In this document: piece by piece, positions 21,603-34,489 of the stretch
Position numbering within the stretch: the stretch's first letter is position 1
How the letters are laid out: each line of letters opens with the position of its first letter
Notes under the pieces: model-generated
Told to the model about the DNA's origin: nothing
Databases searched by the model: none
What the model saw: the letters and a program-made list of their open reading frames with translations, nothing else
NCBI GenBank assembly: GCA_027604005.1
Contig: JADGJT010000182.1
Location: 1-43,512, forward strand
From: Dinochytrium kinnereticum
Lineage: Eukaryota; Chytridiomycota; Chytridiomycetes; Chytridiales; Chytridiaceae
Length of the DNA stretch: 43,512 nt
Direction: 5' to 3'
Translations under genes and position numbers: made by a program

Positions 21603-23812
21603 ATGCAGCCAAAGAACGCAGCGCCGGTGAGTCCTTCATGGGCTTGCTAAACAAGCATGCTGCTCACCCTCCTTCACTTCTGCCTCACCAGGGTGCTATC
21701 CGAGTTGAGCGCGACACATTCGGAGATCTCAACGTCCCCGCTATACGCTACTGGGGTGCGCAAACTCAGAGGTGAATAGAGCTTTTTTTCTGTCTTTTAT
21801 GTTCAATAACCACCTTTTACTTTACAAATTAAATGTAAAGATCTCTTCAGAACTTCAACATTGGAGGTCATGTCGAGCGCATGCCTGATCCTATCATTCG
21901 CGCATTTGGGTTCATCAAGAAGGCCGCTGCACTTGTTAACATGCAGCATGATGGACTTGATCCAAAAATCGGTAACGCCATCGTCATGGCATCTGAGGAG
22001 GTATAATCCTTAGCTTCTTTTGTGGAGGTGGAGTAACCCACGCCATTCTTCAGTCCAAGCAAGTGTTTGGAGCTTTACTGTGTTAATATTCAACGGAAAT
22101 CTTATATCATTTCTATTCAGGTTATCACCGGGCAGCTTAACGACCACTTTCCTTTAGTGGTCTGGCAAACAGGCTCGGGCACCCAAAGTAACATGAACGC
22201 CAACGAGGTCATCTCAAACCGCGCTATCGAGCTCCTAGGCGGCGAATTAGGCTCAAAGAAACCCGTCCACCCCAACGATCACGTCAATCAGGGCCAATCC
22301 TCCAATGACACTTTCCCAACCGCCATGCACATTGCCGCTGTCGACGAACTGACTAACAGGCTCATCCCAGCTCTCACCAAGCTTCATTTGGCCTTGAAGG
22401 AAAAGTCCGAGGCGTTTAACAGCATCATAAAGATTGGCAGGACTCATCTTCAAGATGCTACACCTTTGACTTTGGGGCAAGAGTTTTCGGGATACTCGAC
22501 GCAGGTTCAGTACGGGATTGAGCGTGTCAAGGCGACGTTGCCAAGGCTCTACAGTTTGGCGCAGGGTGGAACAGCAGTTGGGACTGGGCTTAATACGAAG
22601 AAGGGCTTCGATGTTAATATTGCCAATAAGTTGGCTGAGATCACTGGTTTGCCCTTCCAGACTGCTCCGAACAAGGTGGCCTTTTATTGTGATTTCTTTA
22701 TTTGGTTGAAGGGACTTTCAATCATCTGATTGACATCTTTCAAAAGTTTGAAGCTCTTGCCGCCCACGATGCGATTGTTGAAGCTAGTGGGGCTCTGAAC
22801 GTTCTTGCGGTATCTCTCAATAAGATAGCGAACGATATTCGTCTCCTCGGTAAGTCTTTATTGCTTACTTCCTTAATTTTCTTCTTTTTTTTTCTTCTGC
22901 TCAACGATTTATTCCACTGCACTTTTTGTTTACAACATTTAATTTTGTAGGCTCGGGTCCTCGCTGCGGTTTTGGCGAACTGAGCCTTCCCGAGAACGAA
23001 CCAGGATCATCCATCATGCCTGGAAAGGTAAGAAGATCACATCGAGTTTTTTTCCCAGATTATAAATATCTCCACCGGCTGACATTTGAATAATCCAAAA
23101 CTTTGACTTTTTGTTTCAAATTGGCCACTTCGTTTGTGAAATTAAGGTCAATCCTACGCAATGCGAGGCGGTCACGATGGTTTGCGCGCAGGTCATAGGG
23201 AACCATACCGCCATTACCATCGCGGTAAGAGGGCTTTAGCGTGCCTAATATTCTAGTATGTTATCTAACTTCTACAATTTTATCCACTGCTTCTCCCCTT
23301 TTTTTTTCACCAAGGGCGCTCAAGGTCACTTTGAGGTATGTTGATTCTCCTCAAACTTTTCATACTTAATAGCTTTCTTCTCCATTAATAGCTTAACGTC
23401 TTCAAACCCGTATTGATCCGCAACTTACTCCACTCCATCCGTCTTTTGGCCGACGCCTCCGTCTCATTTACCGACCACTGTGTCGTCGGAATCATCGCCA
23501 ACGAGAAGCGAATTAAGGCTTTGTTAAACGAATCGCTTATGCTCGTCACGGCTTTGAACCCTTACATTGGTTATGACAGTGAGTTTTATTTTCTTTCGTC
23601 CCACTTTTTTTTTTGAGGTCTTTAGAATGGCAGGGGCTTAACGTTCATACTTTTTGGATGAATTAGATGCCGCTAAGGCTGCTAAAAAGGCCCATAAGGA
23701 GGGAATATCGCTTAAAGAGGCAACGATTGCTCTAAATCTCCTTACCTCCGAAGAGTTTGACCGATACGTACGTCCCGAGAAGATGGTTGGACCATCTGAG
23801 GCGAAGCTATAA
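21603..23812 (+). CDS. Class II fumarate hydratase
   Basis: Ten exons (21603-21626, 21692-21771, 21841-22000, 22121-22675, 22747-22849, 22951-23027, 23147-23224, 23315-23335, 23392-23578, 23667-23812) give 476 residues. Signatures: [20 protein letters not shown] at the N-terminus, [51 protein letters not shown] and the superfamily signature [10 protein letters not shown] (residues 326-335), which is encoded across an exon junction. It interconverts fumarate and malate, in mitochondria for the TCA cycle and in cytosol for fumarate clearance. The chosen start MQPKNAAP has no obvious presequence, so this form looks cytosolic; an upstream exon or other start could add one. The exon at 23315-23335 is only 21 nt. 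The GTGGCC donor at 22676 is a weak match to consensus, but the joined protein is clearly correct. Confidence 0.95.
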
Positions 23813-24399
23813 AACTTTCTCGCGCCTATTGCTTCACTTGTCTTTCACCTCTACTTCATTGTTAAAATATTTTTTCCTTTGGGTGGGGGGTTGGAAGATG
23901 TTGCTTCAACTCTACCTAATTTCATTTTTATTTAGCTCTTTTACTTTCCTCATTTTTATCCTATACATTGGCTTCATTTCATACAGCCTTTACTTGATAT
24001 AGTGTCTGATTATGAAAAGAAGACGCACAAATCAGGAGACGAATACTTGAATAAAAAGGGAGATTTCTCTCTAGGTGTTGTAGGATGCACGCACAAACAG
24101 ATTAACTAAATCTAGAATGCATGCAGAAACGATTAACTTCATTTCATTTTACACACAGATGATATGCACAAAAAACAAACAAACTTCATATTAAATTCCC
24201 ACAAACTGTTTATTTAAACGCAATAAGAAAGAAAAAAAGGAGGGTTGGGAGTGGTGTGGTATGGCGCAAAAGACAGCCGAAAAAACATAAGGGGAAGGAA
24301 GAAGCTGTAGGGTCAAGATCGAGCGGAAAAAAGTTTGACCCTCCCACGGTGAATCATATCAATGAGGTCAACCGACCAAAACCAGAAAGCAATGGCGAT
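23813..24399. other. Convergent 3' region, fumarase and ZPR1
   Basis: About 590 bp of A/T-rich sequence follows both stop codons. The T-rich part near 23860-23960 probably belongs to the fumarase 3' end. Open frames here are low-complexity and not supported. Confidence 0.6.
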
Positions 24400-26449
24400 T
24401 TAGGAAGAAGCAGACGCTGCCCCTTTTTCCTCATACCCTTCCAACACCATATCGTTAAGTCCGAGGTCTTCGTTTTGCTCGAACGTGCGATCATAGCTAT
24501 TAGAGCAGGTTGGGAGAGCAAAGGTAAAACGTCGGTTAGAATGTTAAATACGGGGATAAATATGATTTGCTAGGTATGGCTTAAAGCTTACACTTCAATC
24601 TTCATGTTGGGATCCTCGTCGGGTGCGTTAGGGTTTTGGAGATACTAAACAAATTTATCAGAGAACGGTTAAGATAAAAAAAGTAAAAAGGAGCAAAATA
24701 TATGAATATCAATTACCGAGTTTCCAAGAGGATCATCAAGAATCAGGGTGTAAGGAACCTCAAGCTTGATGGCCTACGCGATCGAAAGTATCAGAGAAAA
24801 GAGCCCTTAAGGACAAACAATACAAGAAGAAAAAAGAAAGAAGTTGGAAAACCCACCTTTTGGAGCCTCCCCAAAAACTTTTGGAAGGTCTCCTTCCTCT
24901 TCTCGTCAGCAGAGTCTCCAGAAGAAAAGGGGGAAGCGCGAGAAGCAAGCTCCTCATGCACCTGAGATAGAAGCCCTTCAACTGTGGTGAATCTTCCTCC
25001 GAGGGTTCCGGGGGTCAGTTCAAGTTCGAGTTCAGGGATAGAGAGACCGCAGGTTTCGGACTTCATATGTAGCAATTAGAGAATTAATCAGATACGACTA
25101 ATTCAGGACTATCAGGGTACCTTGAGAATGTCACGGCTAAGATCATCTTGATCCTCCATTTTAACAATAATTCTTTTCCCTTGCGGCGAAATAGCACCGC
25201 CTGCCTTGACCTCGTTACTTTTATATCCACACATGTCGCAGTCAGTCGCCATGATTACCACTTCTTTAAAGTGGGGAATCTCTAGAACCACAAAAAAATT
25301 AGTTGGCAACCATTACAGAAGTTAGATTCTGGAAACGGTAAGGGAGATCGAGATAACTCTTATCAGCCAGAAGGCAATAAATACGACCTCTAGGATAACG
25401 AATGCGGCAAAGGTGAAAAGACTTTAAAAATTGACCTACCTAACAGATGCATCCTGGTATCACTCGGAGCATTGCACCTGCTACAGTTTCCATGGAACAC
25501 ATGCACCTCATTTTGCAAAGAATCATCAATAGCCTCCTCAGGCTTTTCCTCCTCATCATGCGCATCAGGTGGAGCAAGTCCAAGCGCTTCCTCCTGTTCC
25601 TGCGTCCGGACATAGACCTCATAGTTGAGCTTTGGGTCCTTATTTGGGGCTTGAAGGTTTTCAATGTAAGAGTTCCCAGCGGGGTCGTCAATGATGACTG
25701 TGAAAGGGACGTTTTGGAGTTCTAGGTAGCCACGAAGGGTATCGAGAACGGCCTCGATCTTGTTATAGACATCTTCATTGATAAGCTGCGGAGATTAGCA
25801 ACGTTTTTCATGTGAGACCTTAAAAAAAGTGATGAGTGTGGATGCAGTACCTTGCGCTGTGGTTGGAGAGCAGAAAGTCCTTCGATCGATTTTCCAATCA
25901 GACCTTCGACAGTTGAGAGAACACCCCGCTGAGTCTGGGCAGGGATCTCAAAGTCGAGCTCATCAAATCTCACGGAGGCCGACTCAGATTTTACGACCTG
26001 ACGGTTAAGATCCTACAAATAAGAATGCAAAGCAAGCAAAGCGATCAGTTTTACATTTCTCGCCTCGAAGCGTCGCATTCTCACCTCCTTGTTGTTGATA
26101 ACACACTTCATGCGGATGCCCTTCTCAGCAATCATGGAACCAGACTGAATCTCGTTGTTCTCAAACCCACAGTGAGGACACTCAAAGTGCATGATGATCA
26201 CCTCGCGAAAGTGCGGGATGACAGTGAGGAGAAGCCGGGTAATGCCCTGTTTTAATGGGAGGCCCGATCAGATTAGCCAGTTTGTCAACGATAAGGATGC
26301 CATGCAGGTGTCCTCTGACGCACATTCTCCTCGCAGTTCATGCACAGACTCTCCACTACAGTGGCTTCCTGGTCTCCGTCAATGTCCCTGAAGAGGCGCT
26401 GATTGCCTGAGCCGCCGGTCTCTGCCGAGTCTTGGACGCTAGGGATCAT
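24400..26449 (-). CDS. ZPR1: ZPR1 zinc-finger protein
   Basis: Nine exons (26324-26449, 26085-26246, 25851-26012, 25440-25785, 25121-25281, 24857-25060, 24717-24773, 24592-24644, 24400-24496) give 455 residues. The family's two-module structure is plain. Zinc finger 1 uses C36/C39 and C65/C68 (CMNCEEN, CPHCGFEN) and zinc finger 2 uses C251/C254 and C280/C283 (CSRCNAP, CDMCGY). Each is followed by its ZPR1 domain, with VLSTVEGLIGKSIEGL in the first and TPGTLGGRFTTVEGLL in the second. ZPR1 acts as a folding chaperone for elongation factor eEF1A and is essential in yeast. The C-terminus ends in a short acidic stretch. The predecessor gene on the same strand ends 861 bp upstream. Confidence 0.96.
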
Positions 26450-27310
26450 TTGTTTTTTTGTTTTTTTTTTGTTGTTGAATTGTTCGAGAAATTCTCTGCA
26501 TTGCTAATGAATGCTACGGCAATGAAAACTGTAGACCTGATTCATCCATGCGAATCTCTTACGGGAAGTTCTCAAAGACAAGTGTATATGATTGTTATCC
26601 GTGGGCTCTTGCATGTTGTGGTGCGATAATTCATGCTTTTGGCTGCTGTAACTACAGCTTGTTGTCTTTTAGCCCTCTGATGATTGATCTTCGACCCAGC
26701 CCCTCTCCATTGTCCCTCCTTTCCACGAAACTTGTATATCTGTTTACACCCTTCCAAAGCCAAAGGAACCACAATTCCAATGAGAGACGTGCCCTTCAGT
26801 TCACGTACAGAGCGATTGTCCTTTCTTTGAATGGGGCCTCTTTCGCGCAAAGCCTCTGCTCGTAGTCCGATAGTAGCTGGGATGCAATCCCTTAACTTAT
26901 ATGTATTGACCCGAGGTATTCTCAAGTTACTATCTCTGGTGGGCCCCAGTATCTAGCTTGAGATAGCAATCGGTTATAAATAATCTGTTTTATTGCGCTT
27001 GTTGTGATCTGTGAGAAATAATGATCCGCAAACCCCCCCATCTTGACTTTAATCTTCATGCCGGTAATATTGTGTACTTACCTATTCATTTTGTCGACTA
27101 GATAACAGGGGTCTGTTGTTGATGTGTATGGGAGGATACTTATCTGGGCAACTCCTTGGAAACAATACCTTGCAATCACAGTAATTGAAATCATATAAGT
27201 TAAGATGGTCCGAGTTGCCCTGTGGAAGCGAATGGGCGCGAATAGGAGAGCAAGCAGGTAAAACGAGTACGGCAATTTGCATGCGCGGATTGATAGAAAG
27301 CCCGTATCTA
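26450..27310. other. Intergenic region upstream of ZPR1
   Basis: The stop of the WD40 gene and the start of ZPR1, both on the minus strand, bound this stretch. It should contain the ZPR1 promoter next to 26450. A T/G-rich run at 26452-26480 lies just upstream of the ATG. Several frames of 60-117 residues exist on both strands, but none has splice support or a recognisable domain. Confidence 0.5.
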
Positions 27311-30300
27311 TTAAACATCTGGGAGCATCTTATTCAGAATCACCTCCAGCGAATTCGTCTTAATCAATGCCCCCAACGCCAGGCCCTTGTCTTTGCCTTT
27401 TCCTCCATCTCCGCCGCGGGTGGCATGATGTGATCTCGCCTCAACCACATGCGTGTCAAACAGCAATCCAATACCTTTACTTGCTCCTCTTTGCGACAGT
27501 GTCGAAAGAATAGGGATGGAACGAACATCCACGACCTCATTCAAATCATGCGGCTTGAGGTTGTGATATGTTCGGTTCGGATTGTCCAATATCTTTGGAA
27601 GTCGGTGATCTCTCTTTTTTGGTTGTCGAAGATGTTGCTCTTTAGCAAATTTAGTGCTTCCGTACCATGTCGAGTAGCCGTGAGTAAGGGCCTCTGCTGT
27701 AGCAATCGGCCTGTTTCTGCATTCATCAACGGAGCCGAGAGGAAGAGACGTCATAGAACTGAATAAGCTTGAGGATCGGGAGGCACTTGCAAAGGAAGTA
27801 AAGCCGGCGTCGGAGCTCATATCTGCCATGGATAGGTTACCAGTGGATCTTGATACGAGGCTTGAAAGACCAGAGGGGATACGGGAAAGACTCTCGTTTT
27901 CATATATTACCCCTTCTTTGCCTGATGGGTGTTCTCGAAGGTTGAGAACGAGCTTGTGCGTTACCTCTTTAAACCTCTTTGCATACAGACGTTCTCTAGC
28001 TAAGAGAACCTCTACGTCAGGCGGCCTCAAAGGATGGCAGTAGCTCTCAGGAATAGATAAATCCCACAGATTGTCTTGCCCCAACGTCCCTACAAAATCG
28101 CCTTGCGCCTACAAGTCACCAAAAATGAGATTACTGCATGAAATTCATTGAAACAAAATAGCTCACTGTGAATATGCGGGCAGTTCCGTCTGTCGAAGCC
28201 GTCAGCAAAAACTCGCCATCCATAAACTCAATTGATACAACGCATTTTGTATGAGCCCGAAACGAGCTAATCAGCTCGGGCTGCACGATAATCTCCCTTT
28301 CATCAATGCATGTGTCAGAGATATCAAACACCTTCACATTGCCTATTGCATCCGAAATGGCCAGGAACCTATTGTTCTCATTCGTGCACATGCTATAGAC
28401 TCCCTCCCCTCGCCCGTTGGTTGCATCCATCTCCCAATAAAGCTCACCAGTAGTCACATTCCACCACCGAATGAAGCCGTCCGCACCGCTAGAGAGAAGT
28501 GAGCATGCAACTGGATTTTCTACTCGATGAGGCAGAAAAAGAACTGTAGAAAAAGTAAGCTTTCCGTGTTTTATGTCGTAACAAATTGTAAGTACCTTTG
28601 TCGACTGACTTATTGGGATTGTCTTTTTCTTCGGCACCAGGCCATTTCATTCTGTGAATAATATGACCAGACTGAAAGTTTGTGAGGATAATCTCTCCGT
28701 CGTATCCCCCAGTCACTAGGTAATTTGGCTTACAGAAAGCCATGCTTATGATATCGTCTACGTGCCATCCATGCGTAGCGTTAGGGTCTGCGGGATACGT
28801 GAAGCTCGGATACAATTTTAATAGATCATTGTCATCCAGGAAAACAGCGACCTTTCGATTGCAGGACGTAGCGACTACATATTGGTGATCTTTCAGGTCA
28901 ATATACTAGAGGAATTTTAGATAAAAATACTTCAAAAAAGCATGTTTCTTTTTTCTATTACGCACCGCCAATCCTGTTACTTCAGAGTCGTCTCCTTTTA
29001 TAAACTCGCGCAGAACCTGTCCGTTATTGAAATTCCACATCACGATTGCTCCGTCTTAAATGAACGCAAGCGTTAACAAAGCCAGAGGCCTTCAAACTGA
29101 ACTCGAATCGAATGATGCAAAGCGAAAACGGAAGAATCGCCAAAAGGAATAGAAGGGAGACGATAGAAAAGAAAAGGAGGGCAAAGAGGATAACCGGGAA
29201 ATGAAATAATCACCTCGTCCTCCTGTAAGGAGACGACGATATCCAGAATCAAAGGATAGTGCAGTTATCTCTGCTTTTTCATGTGTATCTGAAAATCTAA
29301 ATGTTTTTTGACCCGTCATGGCATCCTAAGAGTTAACATTTAGGCTATGTACACTAAGAAACAAGTGTTGAGGAGAAAATCGAAGCCAACAAAAAAAAGG
29401 TCTCACCCAAACATTTACCACACCTCCATCGCAAGCGGTCACAATTTGCCTAAAATTCACATTAAATAGAGCCGATCGTAGGGCATTCTCATGACTCTTG
29501 GACGATGCAAAGGATATTGACGGTCCTTTTGCTTTCAAGTTATACTCAATCAGACAAGTAGCAGCTGCGAGAAGCTTTCCACTTAAAAAAGGATTGAAGT
29601 GTATAACGGAGATCGTCTCATCCGCCTTCAACTGCGCGTTATCCACAATCGTCTGCAAACACTGTTGCTTTCTTATATCCCACACCTTAATCACCTTATC
29701 GGATGATAACGATAAAATCTGACCGTTGAGCTCATTTATCGTAATATCAATAATCGGCGCGTTGTGGCCCTTTAAAGCCGCCATGGGATGATGAAGACGG
29801 TATGGGTTCCATAACCGAAGCTGCCGGTCTGTTCCGCCAGTTACAAGACAGACAGGAAACTTGCAGTACGCAAAAACATTGACGCCACGATGAACAGGAG
29901 CGGAGAAATAGTTCCACTTGTTCTTACCATCCTGTGTCGCGACGACGAGTGATTCTTGCGGGTCTGGCGAGCAAGATACGATGGAGTGAAAGTCGTGATA
30001 GTATTTAACTCGGGTGACCCAGTCGCTATGAGCCTTTCGCTTCGTAACAGTTCCAAAGTTTTTGAAGGATCCACTTCGGAGGTAGGTTTCCATGTTGATC
30101 TGGAGGCTTTGGCTCTTTACCTTGTTTCGGCTAAATAAGGCACCGTTTATGAAGTTGAATGTCACTACATAGCCTTGGTCAGTGCCGTATAAAAGTATCC
30201 CTTCGTCGCTGTCGGGATTATCAGGATCGCACCAGAAGTCAAGGCATAGGGCTATTGAATCCTGTAAGTCAAGGGACACCTGCGGCTCCATCGTCGTGAA

Positions 30301-31369
30301 GTCTAATGAAATTTCTCTTAATACAAAAGCCTAAGACATCCACTGTACCATAGAAGGTTATTTCGTGGTCGTCTGAGGCCAGCGCAAACTTGTTGCAGTT
30401 TGACATGTATACCAGGTCGTGGACCCATCGCCCGTTCTGCAGGTGAACGTCCTTCAAGTCCGCGGGATTCTTGATTTTGAGACTATCTAAAGAGCTGGCT
30501 CTCGTGTTCTGCCCATGTGAACTGGAAGGAATAAGCCAAAAAAAAAGTATGCAACAACCATAAAGTGTGAAGGTGGTTGCAATAACATAATAAATTGTAC
30601 TTACGCAATGAAAGGAAAGCATCTTTGAAGTTTTAACTTATCGCTCCAATAACAAACAGTTCCCTCACGGCTGCATGTGACATACTTTTTCGCAGACGCA
30701 ATGTAAAAAATGCTAACAATACCCTCCCGATGAGGGGTCTGATGATGTGGAACGGGAATCAAAGGCGGTGGCAAATCAAAAAGGGTCGTTGTGGCTTCCT
30801 CAAGCATCATGGATTGCCGTTCAGCCCTGAGAAGCATGAACGTGCTGAACTCATCCCAGTCCACAGTGTTGTCAGTGTTTGCATCGATCTTCATGAAAAG
30901 CTGTGCCATCTGATCTTCCGAGAGCCCCTGACCCAAAACGAGACCGAATGCGGCCTTGAACTCCTCCATGTTCATTGATTTTTTCCCATTCTTTGATACT
31001 CTCTGAGACGTGAAGCAAATCAGCCTTCATCCCATGACGATTGCAAAAACAAACCTGGAAGATGTGCATCAACTCCCTAAAGTGCGTCAAATTCATCTCC
31101 CTCTCTGTTCGGTACGTGGCTTTGTCTTTAAGGATGTTGATAGCGTTAGTGTTGGCAATGAGTTCGAGGGCCTTTTTCTTCTTTTCCAGCGCCATCAGGG
31201 CAACGGTCGCAAGGTTGGTTGGGTGTTTGCTCCGGTGGCCCTTTGAAGCCTCGCCTCCCCCTCCCCCACCTCCTCCCCCATGTCGACCGCCTCCTCCTCC
31301 CCCTACTACCGCAGGATTAGTCGTGGCGCCGCTCGCCCCTTGTATGGGCGGCAGCGTCACGTTCGACAT
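27311..31369 (-). CDS. EF-hand and WD40-repeat protein, WDR49/WDR64-like
   Basis: Nine exons (31055-31369, 30605-31002, 30349-30521, 29407-30302, 29214-29325, 28966-29054, 28596-28905, 28167-28543, 27311-28108) give 1155 residues. The N-terminus has a Gly-rich tract (two runs of Gly around RH). Residues 145-156 form a complete EF-hand loop (DANTDNTVDWDE), so calcium binding is likely. Many WD40 blades follow, with endings such as GGTDRQLRLWNPY, SSDKVIKVWDIR, GGVVNVW, DGAIVMWNF, GADGFIRWWNV and STDGTARIFT. The last 260 residues are Ser-rich and without repeats. EF-hand followed by two WD40 propellers is the WDR49/WDR64 (and WDY) layout, a family I associate with cilia and sperm. This is a scaffold, not an enzyme. 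It is divergent from CIA2. Confidence 0.88.
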
Positions 31370-31604
31370 TGCCTCAACCCCTTTGCGCTTGTCGTCTCAA
31401 GGTCGTTGACGAAGTGAATCAGTCCGCGTCTATCAGGCTTTTAGCATCGCATCCGCGGTTGCATGCAGACGAAAAGACGATGGCTGTTGTTGTTTTCTCT
31501 TCGTTGGCCATTGTTTCTGGCACGGTTGGTCGTCGAGATCTACCAAATATGTAACACTTGAGACCGAACTATACAATACAAATTCAGTTGGAGGCCAACC
31601 AGAC
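31370..31604. promoter_or_regulatory. Divergent promoter, WD40 gene and CIA2
   Basis: 235 bp lie between the two start codons. Nothing else in the interval looks coding with confidence, so it probably serves both genes. Confidence 0.5.
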
Positions 31605-32537
31605 ATGATGCAGGTGGACGATAACCGCGAGCTCGAGAACAGCAACCCAAAGGTCTTTGAGCCCAGCCAGCTATACCATCGCAAACGCACCGCTGACGAC
31701 GAGAACGATGCCGTCGCTGATCCGTTCGACTCCCTGGAGGTCTTTGGTGAGTGCATGCATGCTGCTGACAAAAAAACGAACAGCCTTCTCATCTCATTCC
31801 ATCATCTCCATCAACGCAGACTTAATAAGGCATATCAACGATCCCGAGCATCCTGTATGTACTTTGTGCGCTCGATGTGGCCATGCGTATCTTCGTTCTG
31901 CTCTTTCGCTCATTCAATCGTTGCTGACTGCCTTGCTTCTGATTTCAAGCTCACCCTGGAGCAGCTGAATGTGGCCCAGCTTGAGCAGATATCGGTGGAC
32001 AATGACCGGGAGGAGATAGTGGTTCGCTTCACACCCACCATCCCGCACTGCTCCATGGCCACCTTGATCGGCCTTTGCATCAGGGTCAGGCTGCTTAGGA
32101 CATTGCCGGATCGCTTCAAGGTTTGTGGCCATTCTCTGCATAATCTTTTTTTTTCTCTTTTTTTAATAAGTGTGAAGGTGGATATTCGGGTGATGGAAGG
32201 AACACATCAATCGGAGGTTGCTGGTAATTTTCAATGCATCCTGTTTCTATTCTTTAAATGACGTAAAGTTACTGTTCTTACACTTTTTTTTTTCTCGTTG
32301 GTTTCCAGTGAACAAGCAGCTCAATGAGTAAGCCGTTCATTTCGTTGATATGGAATCTGATCGATGTGTTTAGTAAGGAAAGGGTTGCTGCGGCTTTAGA
32401 GAATTCTCATCTCCTAGATGTGGTCAACCAGGTAAGGAGGCGGTTCTGTTATGGATCAAGGATGTCTGTTATCCTGAATGTTTTCTGACGTCTCTCTTGT
32501 AATTTAGTGTCTGAAGACCGCTGTCGAAAAGTCGTAG
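31605..32537 (+). CDS. CIA2: MIP18-family cytosolic Fe-S assembly factor (CIA2/FAM96B-like)
   Basis: Seven exons (31605-31746, 31821-31855, 31950-32120, 32178-32223, 32309-32327, 32374-32431, 32508-32537) give 166 residues. The family core is unmistakable: IRHINDPEHPLTLEQLNV, RFTPTIPHCSMATLIGLCIR with the conserved Cys93, LPDRFKVDIRV, GTHQSE, NKQLNDKERVAAALENSHLL and a final VVNQCL. CIA2 works with Cia1 and Met18/MMS19 to deliver iron-sulfur clusters to cytosolic and nuclear apoproteins. The match is closer to the FAM96B/CIA2B type than to the mitochondria-related FAM96A type, judged by memory. The N-terminal 45 residues are acidic and variable. Exon 5 is only 19 nt. A second ATG follows immediately at 31608. 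Confidence 0.96.
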
Positions 32538-32966
32538 TAGCAGGCGTCAACTGAATTGCTGACACAGATGCATTTCATCACCACTCTATCTTATACCCCT
32601 TTCTGCATGTTGGCATGAGGGATTGGGGGGGTTTATTTATGTTCTTCAAAGCGTAGCAATACCATATATGTACATGTTTACAGTCACTTACTTCATTAAC
32701 CCTGCTCGATATATACTTTCTTGGACCCAGTATTTGCATTTCTTTCTGGAAAAGACAGGGGTTTTATTGACAGAAGAGAACCAGAAAAAAAGCGTTGGGA
32801 GGTATCCAGTCGGCTCAGGAAACAATATTGAGGTAATAACGGATTCAAGAGATTCCTACAGAGAGCCAAAGATGACAGCGAAATAAAGAAGGAAATAACT
32901 TGGTCAAAACTTTAAGAAGAGTCGAGATAACACAGGAAGGCGCTAAGAAGTTTCTCATCACAGTGC
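32538..32966. other. Convergent 3' region, CIA2 and NECAP
   Basis: About 430 bp after both stop codons. It is A/T-rich with no repeat or gene seen. Confidence 0.55.
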
Positions 32967-34489
32967 TTAGAACTTTGTCCATTCCTCGGGATTCGCGGCT
33001 GTAGAGGTCGTTCTAAAAGAGGAGAAGAGGAAATTAAATGCGGATGAAACATAAACAAAAGCGATAAGCAACAGGAAAGCAAGATGCTGCAACCCACCCT
33101 GCATTAAAGCTCTCAAAATTGGCCCACCCCTCATCGGCATCTTTCGCACCTTCAGCAACAGAAACGGCCGAGAAGGCATCAGAGAGAGATGGAACAGAAT
33201 CGGTTGCAGCTACAAAATCACCAAACCCATCACCACCACCTGGCGAAGAAGAGATGGACGGAGAAGAAGCGAACGGATCATTTGAGAAAACGGTCTTGGA
33301 TGCCGGAGGTGAAGGTGTGGATGTGGATGCGAAGAGCGATGCTGAAGCGACCTGGGTCGAGGAGGGTGGGGGAGGGAGCAATACGACTACGCATTGTAAG
33401 CAAACGAGAAAGAGATGAGGTCCAAGTTAAGATTGAAGGTATATTAACGATGCTATTACATGCTGAATCGCTGGATTGCGTGGTGGCCTTTGGTTTCTTT
33501 GATCCCCCAATCTAATGGGGTATGACTATGTTAAACATGCACCATTAGCTACAATTAACTCACCCTTCCAATGTTGATGGTGATCTTTTGATCATCTTTC
33601 AGGCTATAATCGACCTTAGGCCCCGTATTCTCAGCAGGTTTGGGCTTATTACCCACGTCAGCCTCCTTCTTCACTCGCCTACCGCAATTAACGAACCACA
33701 TAGCCTAAAAACCACAAAAATGGGACTCACTTGGCATGATCTTGCAGGGCAACATTAAAATCAAACGACATTGATCTCTCTGGGAACCCAAGTCCGATGA
33801 ACGCATGCTTCCCTTTTATATTTCAAATGTGAGATATACCGTTGTAGTTTAAAGCGCGGCCAACCTGAACCCGGATCAACAATGGTAAGGACAAAGTAAC
33901 GCGATGAATCTGTCACGGCTTCAACGGTTGTGTTGTCGAGCTTATAAGGACAGACCGCAAATAGCTCTCCTACATTTAGATGGTTAATCAAATGGGTCGA
34001 ATATGTTGAGTTTTTACCAGTTGATGAGTCCTACAAGCAACAATCAAATAAGTAAGGCTCAATAATTCTATGTCATTTCTGGCTTCATTTTACCTCCAGG
34101 TTGATGAAGGCGTTATCTCCCTTTGCAATCACTCTCAATCGTCCTTGCCACAAGAACTGCGAGACATCCCAATCTGAAGCCCTAGACGCCCAGAGGGAAG
34201 TCATAAGTAATAATATAAGTAATGAGCATCCTAGTTAACCAATCCTCAGAACAAAAATCTCACCGATATCCCCTGCTACTGGCCCTGGGAGGTATTCTAT
34301 GCAAGTGGTTGCGATTAATATCAACACCATCATCCACCAAAATCAGCCTGCGCGCCAACCCAACCATCCAAAACCAGGGGATCAAAGGAATACAGCAGAG
34401 ACCATCACTGACCTGTAGACGTAGCATTCCTTGATAACGAGCAGGACGGACTCATACAGATCGTCGTCGGCGGGTGGTGCTGAGGACAT
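32967..34489 (-). CDS. NECAP endocytic coat-associated protein
   Basis: Nine exons (34413-34489, 34094-34181, 34018-34030, 33865-33969, 33731-33812, 33564-33678, 33460-33511, 33098-33386, 32967-33012) give 288 residues. The N-terminal half is the NECAP PHear domain: [74 protein letters not shown] Ser/Pro-rich linker follows and the chain ends exactly in WTKF, matching the WxxF adaptin-ear-binding motif at the C-terminus of animal NECAPs. The protein is expected at clathrin/AP-2 coats during endocytosis. Exon 3 is a 13-nt micro-exon encoding four residues and one base, needed to keep the frame. Confidence 0.95.
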
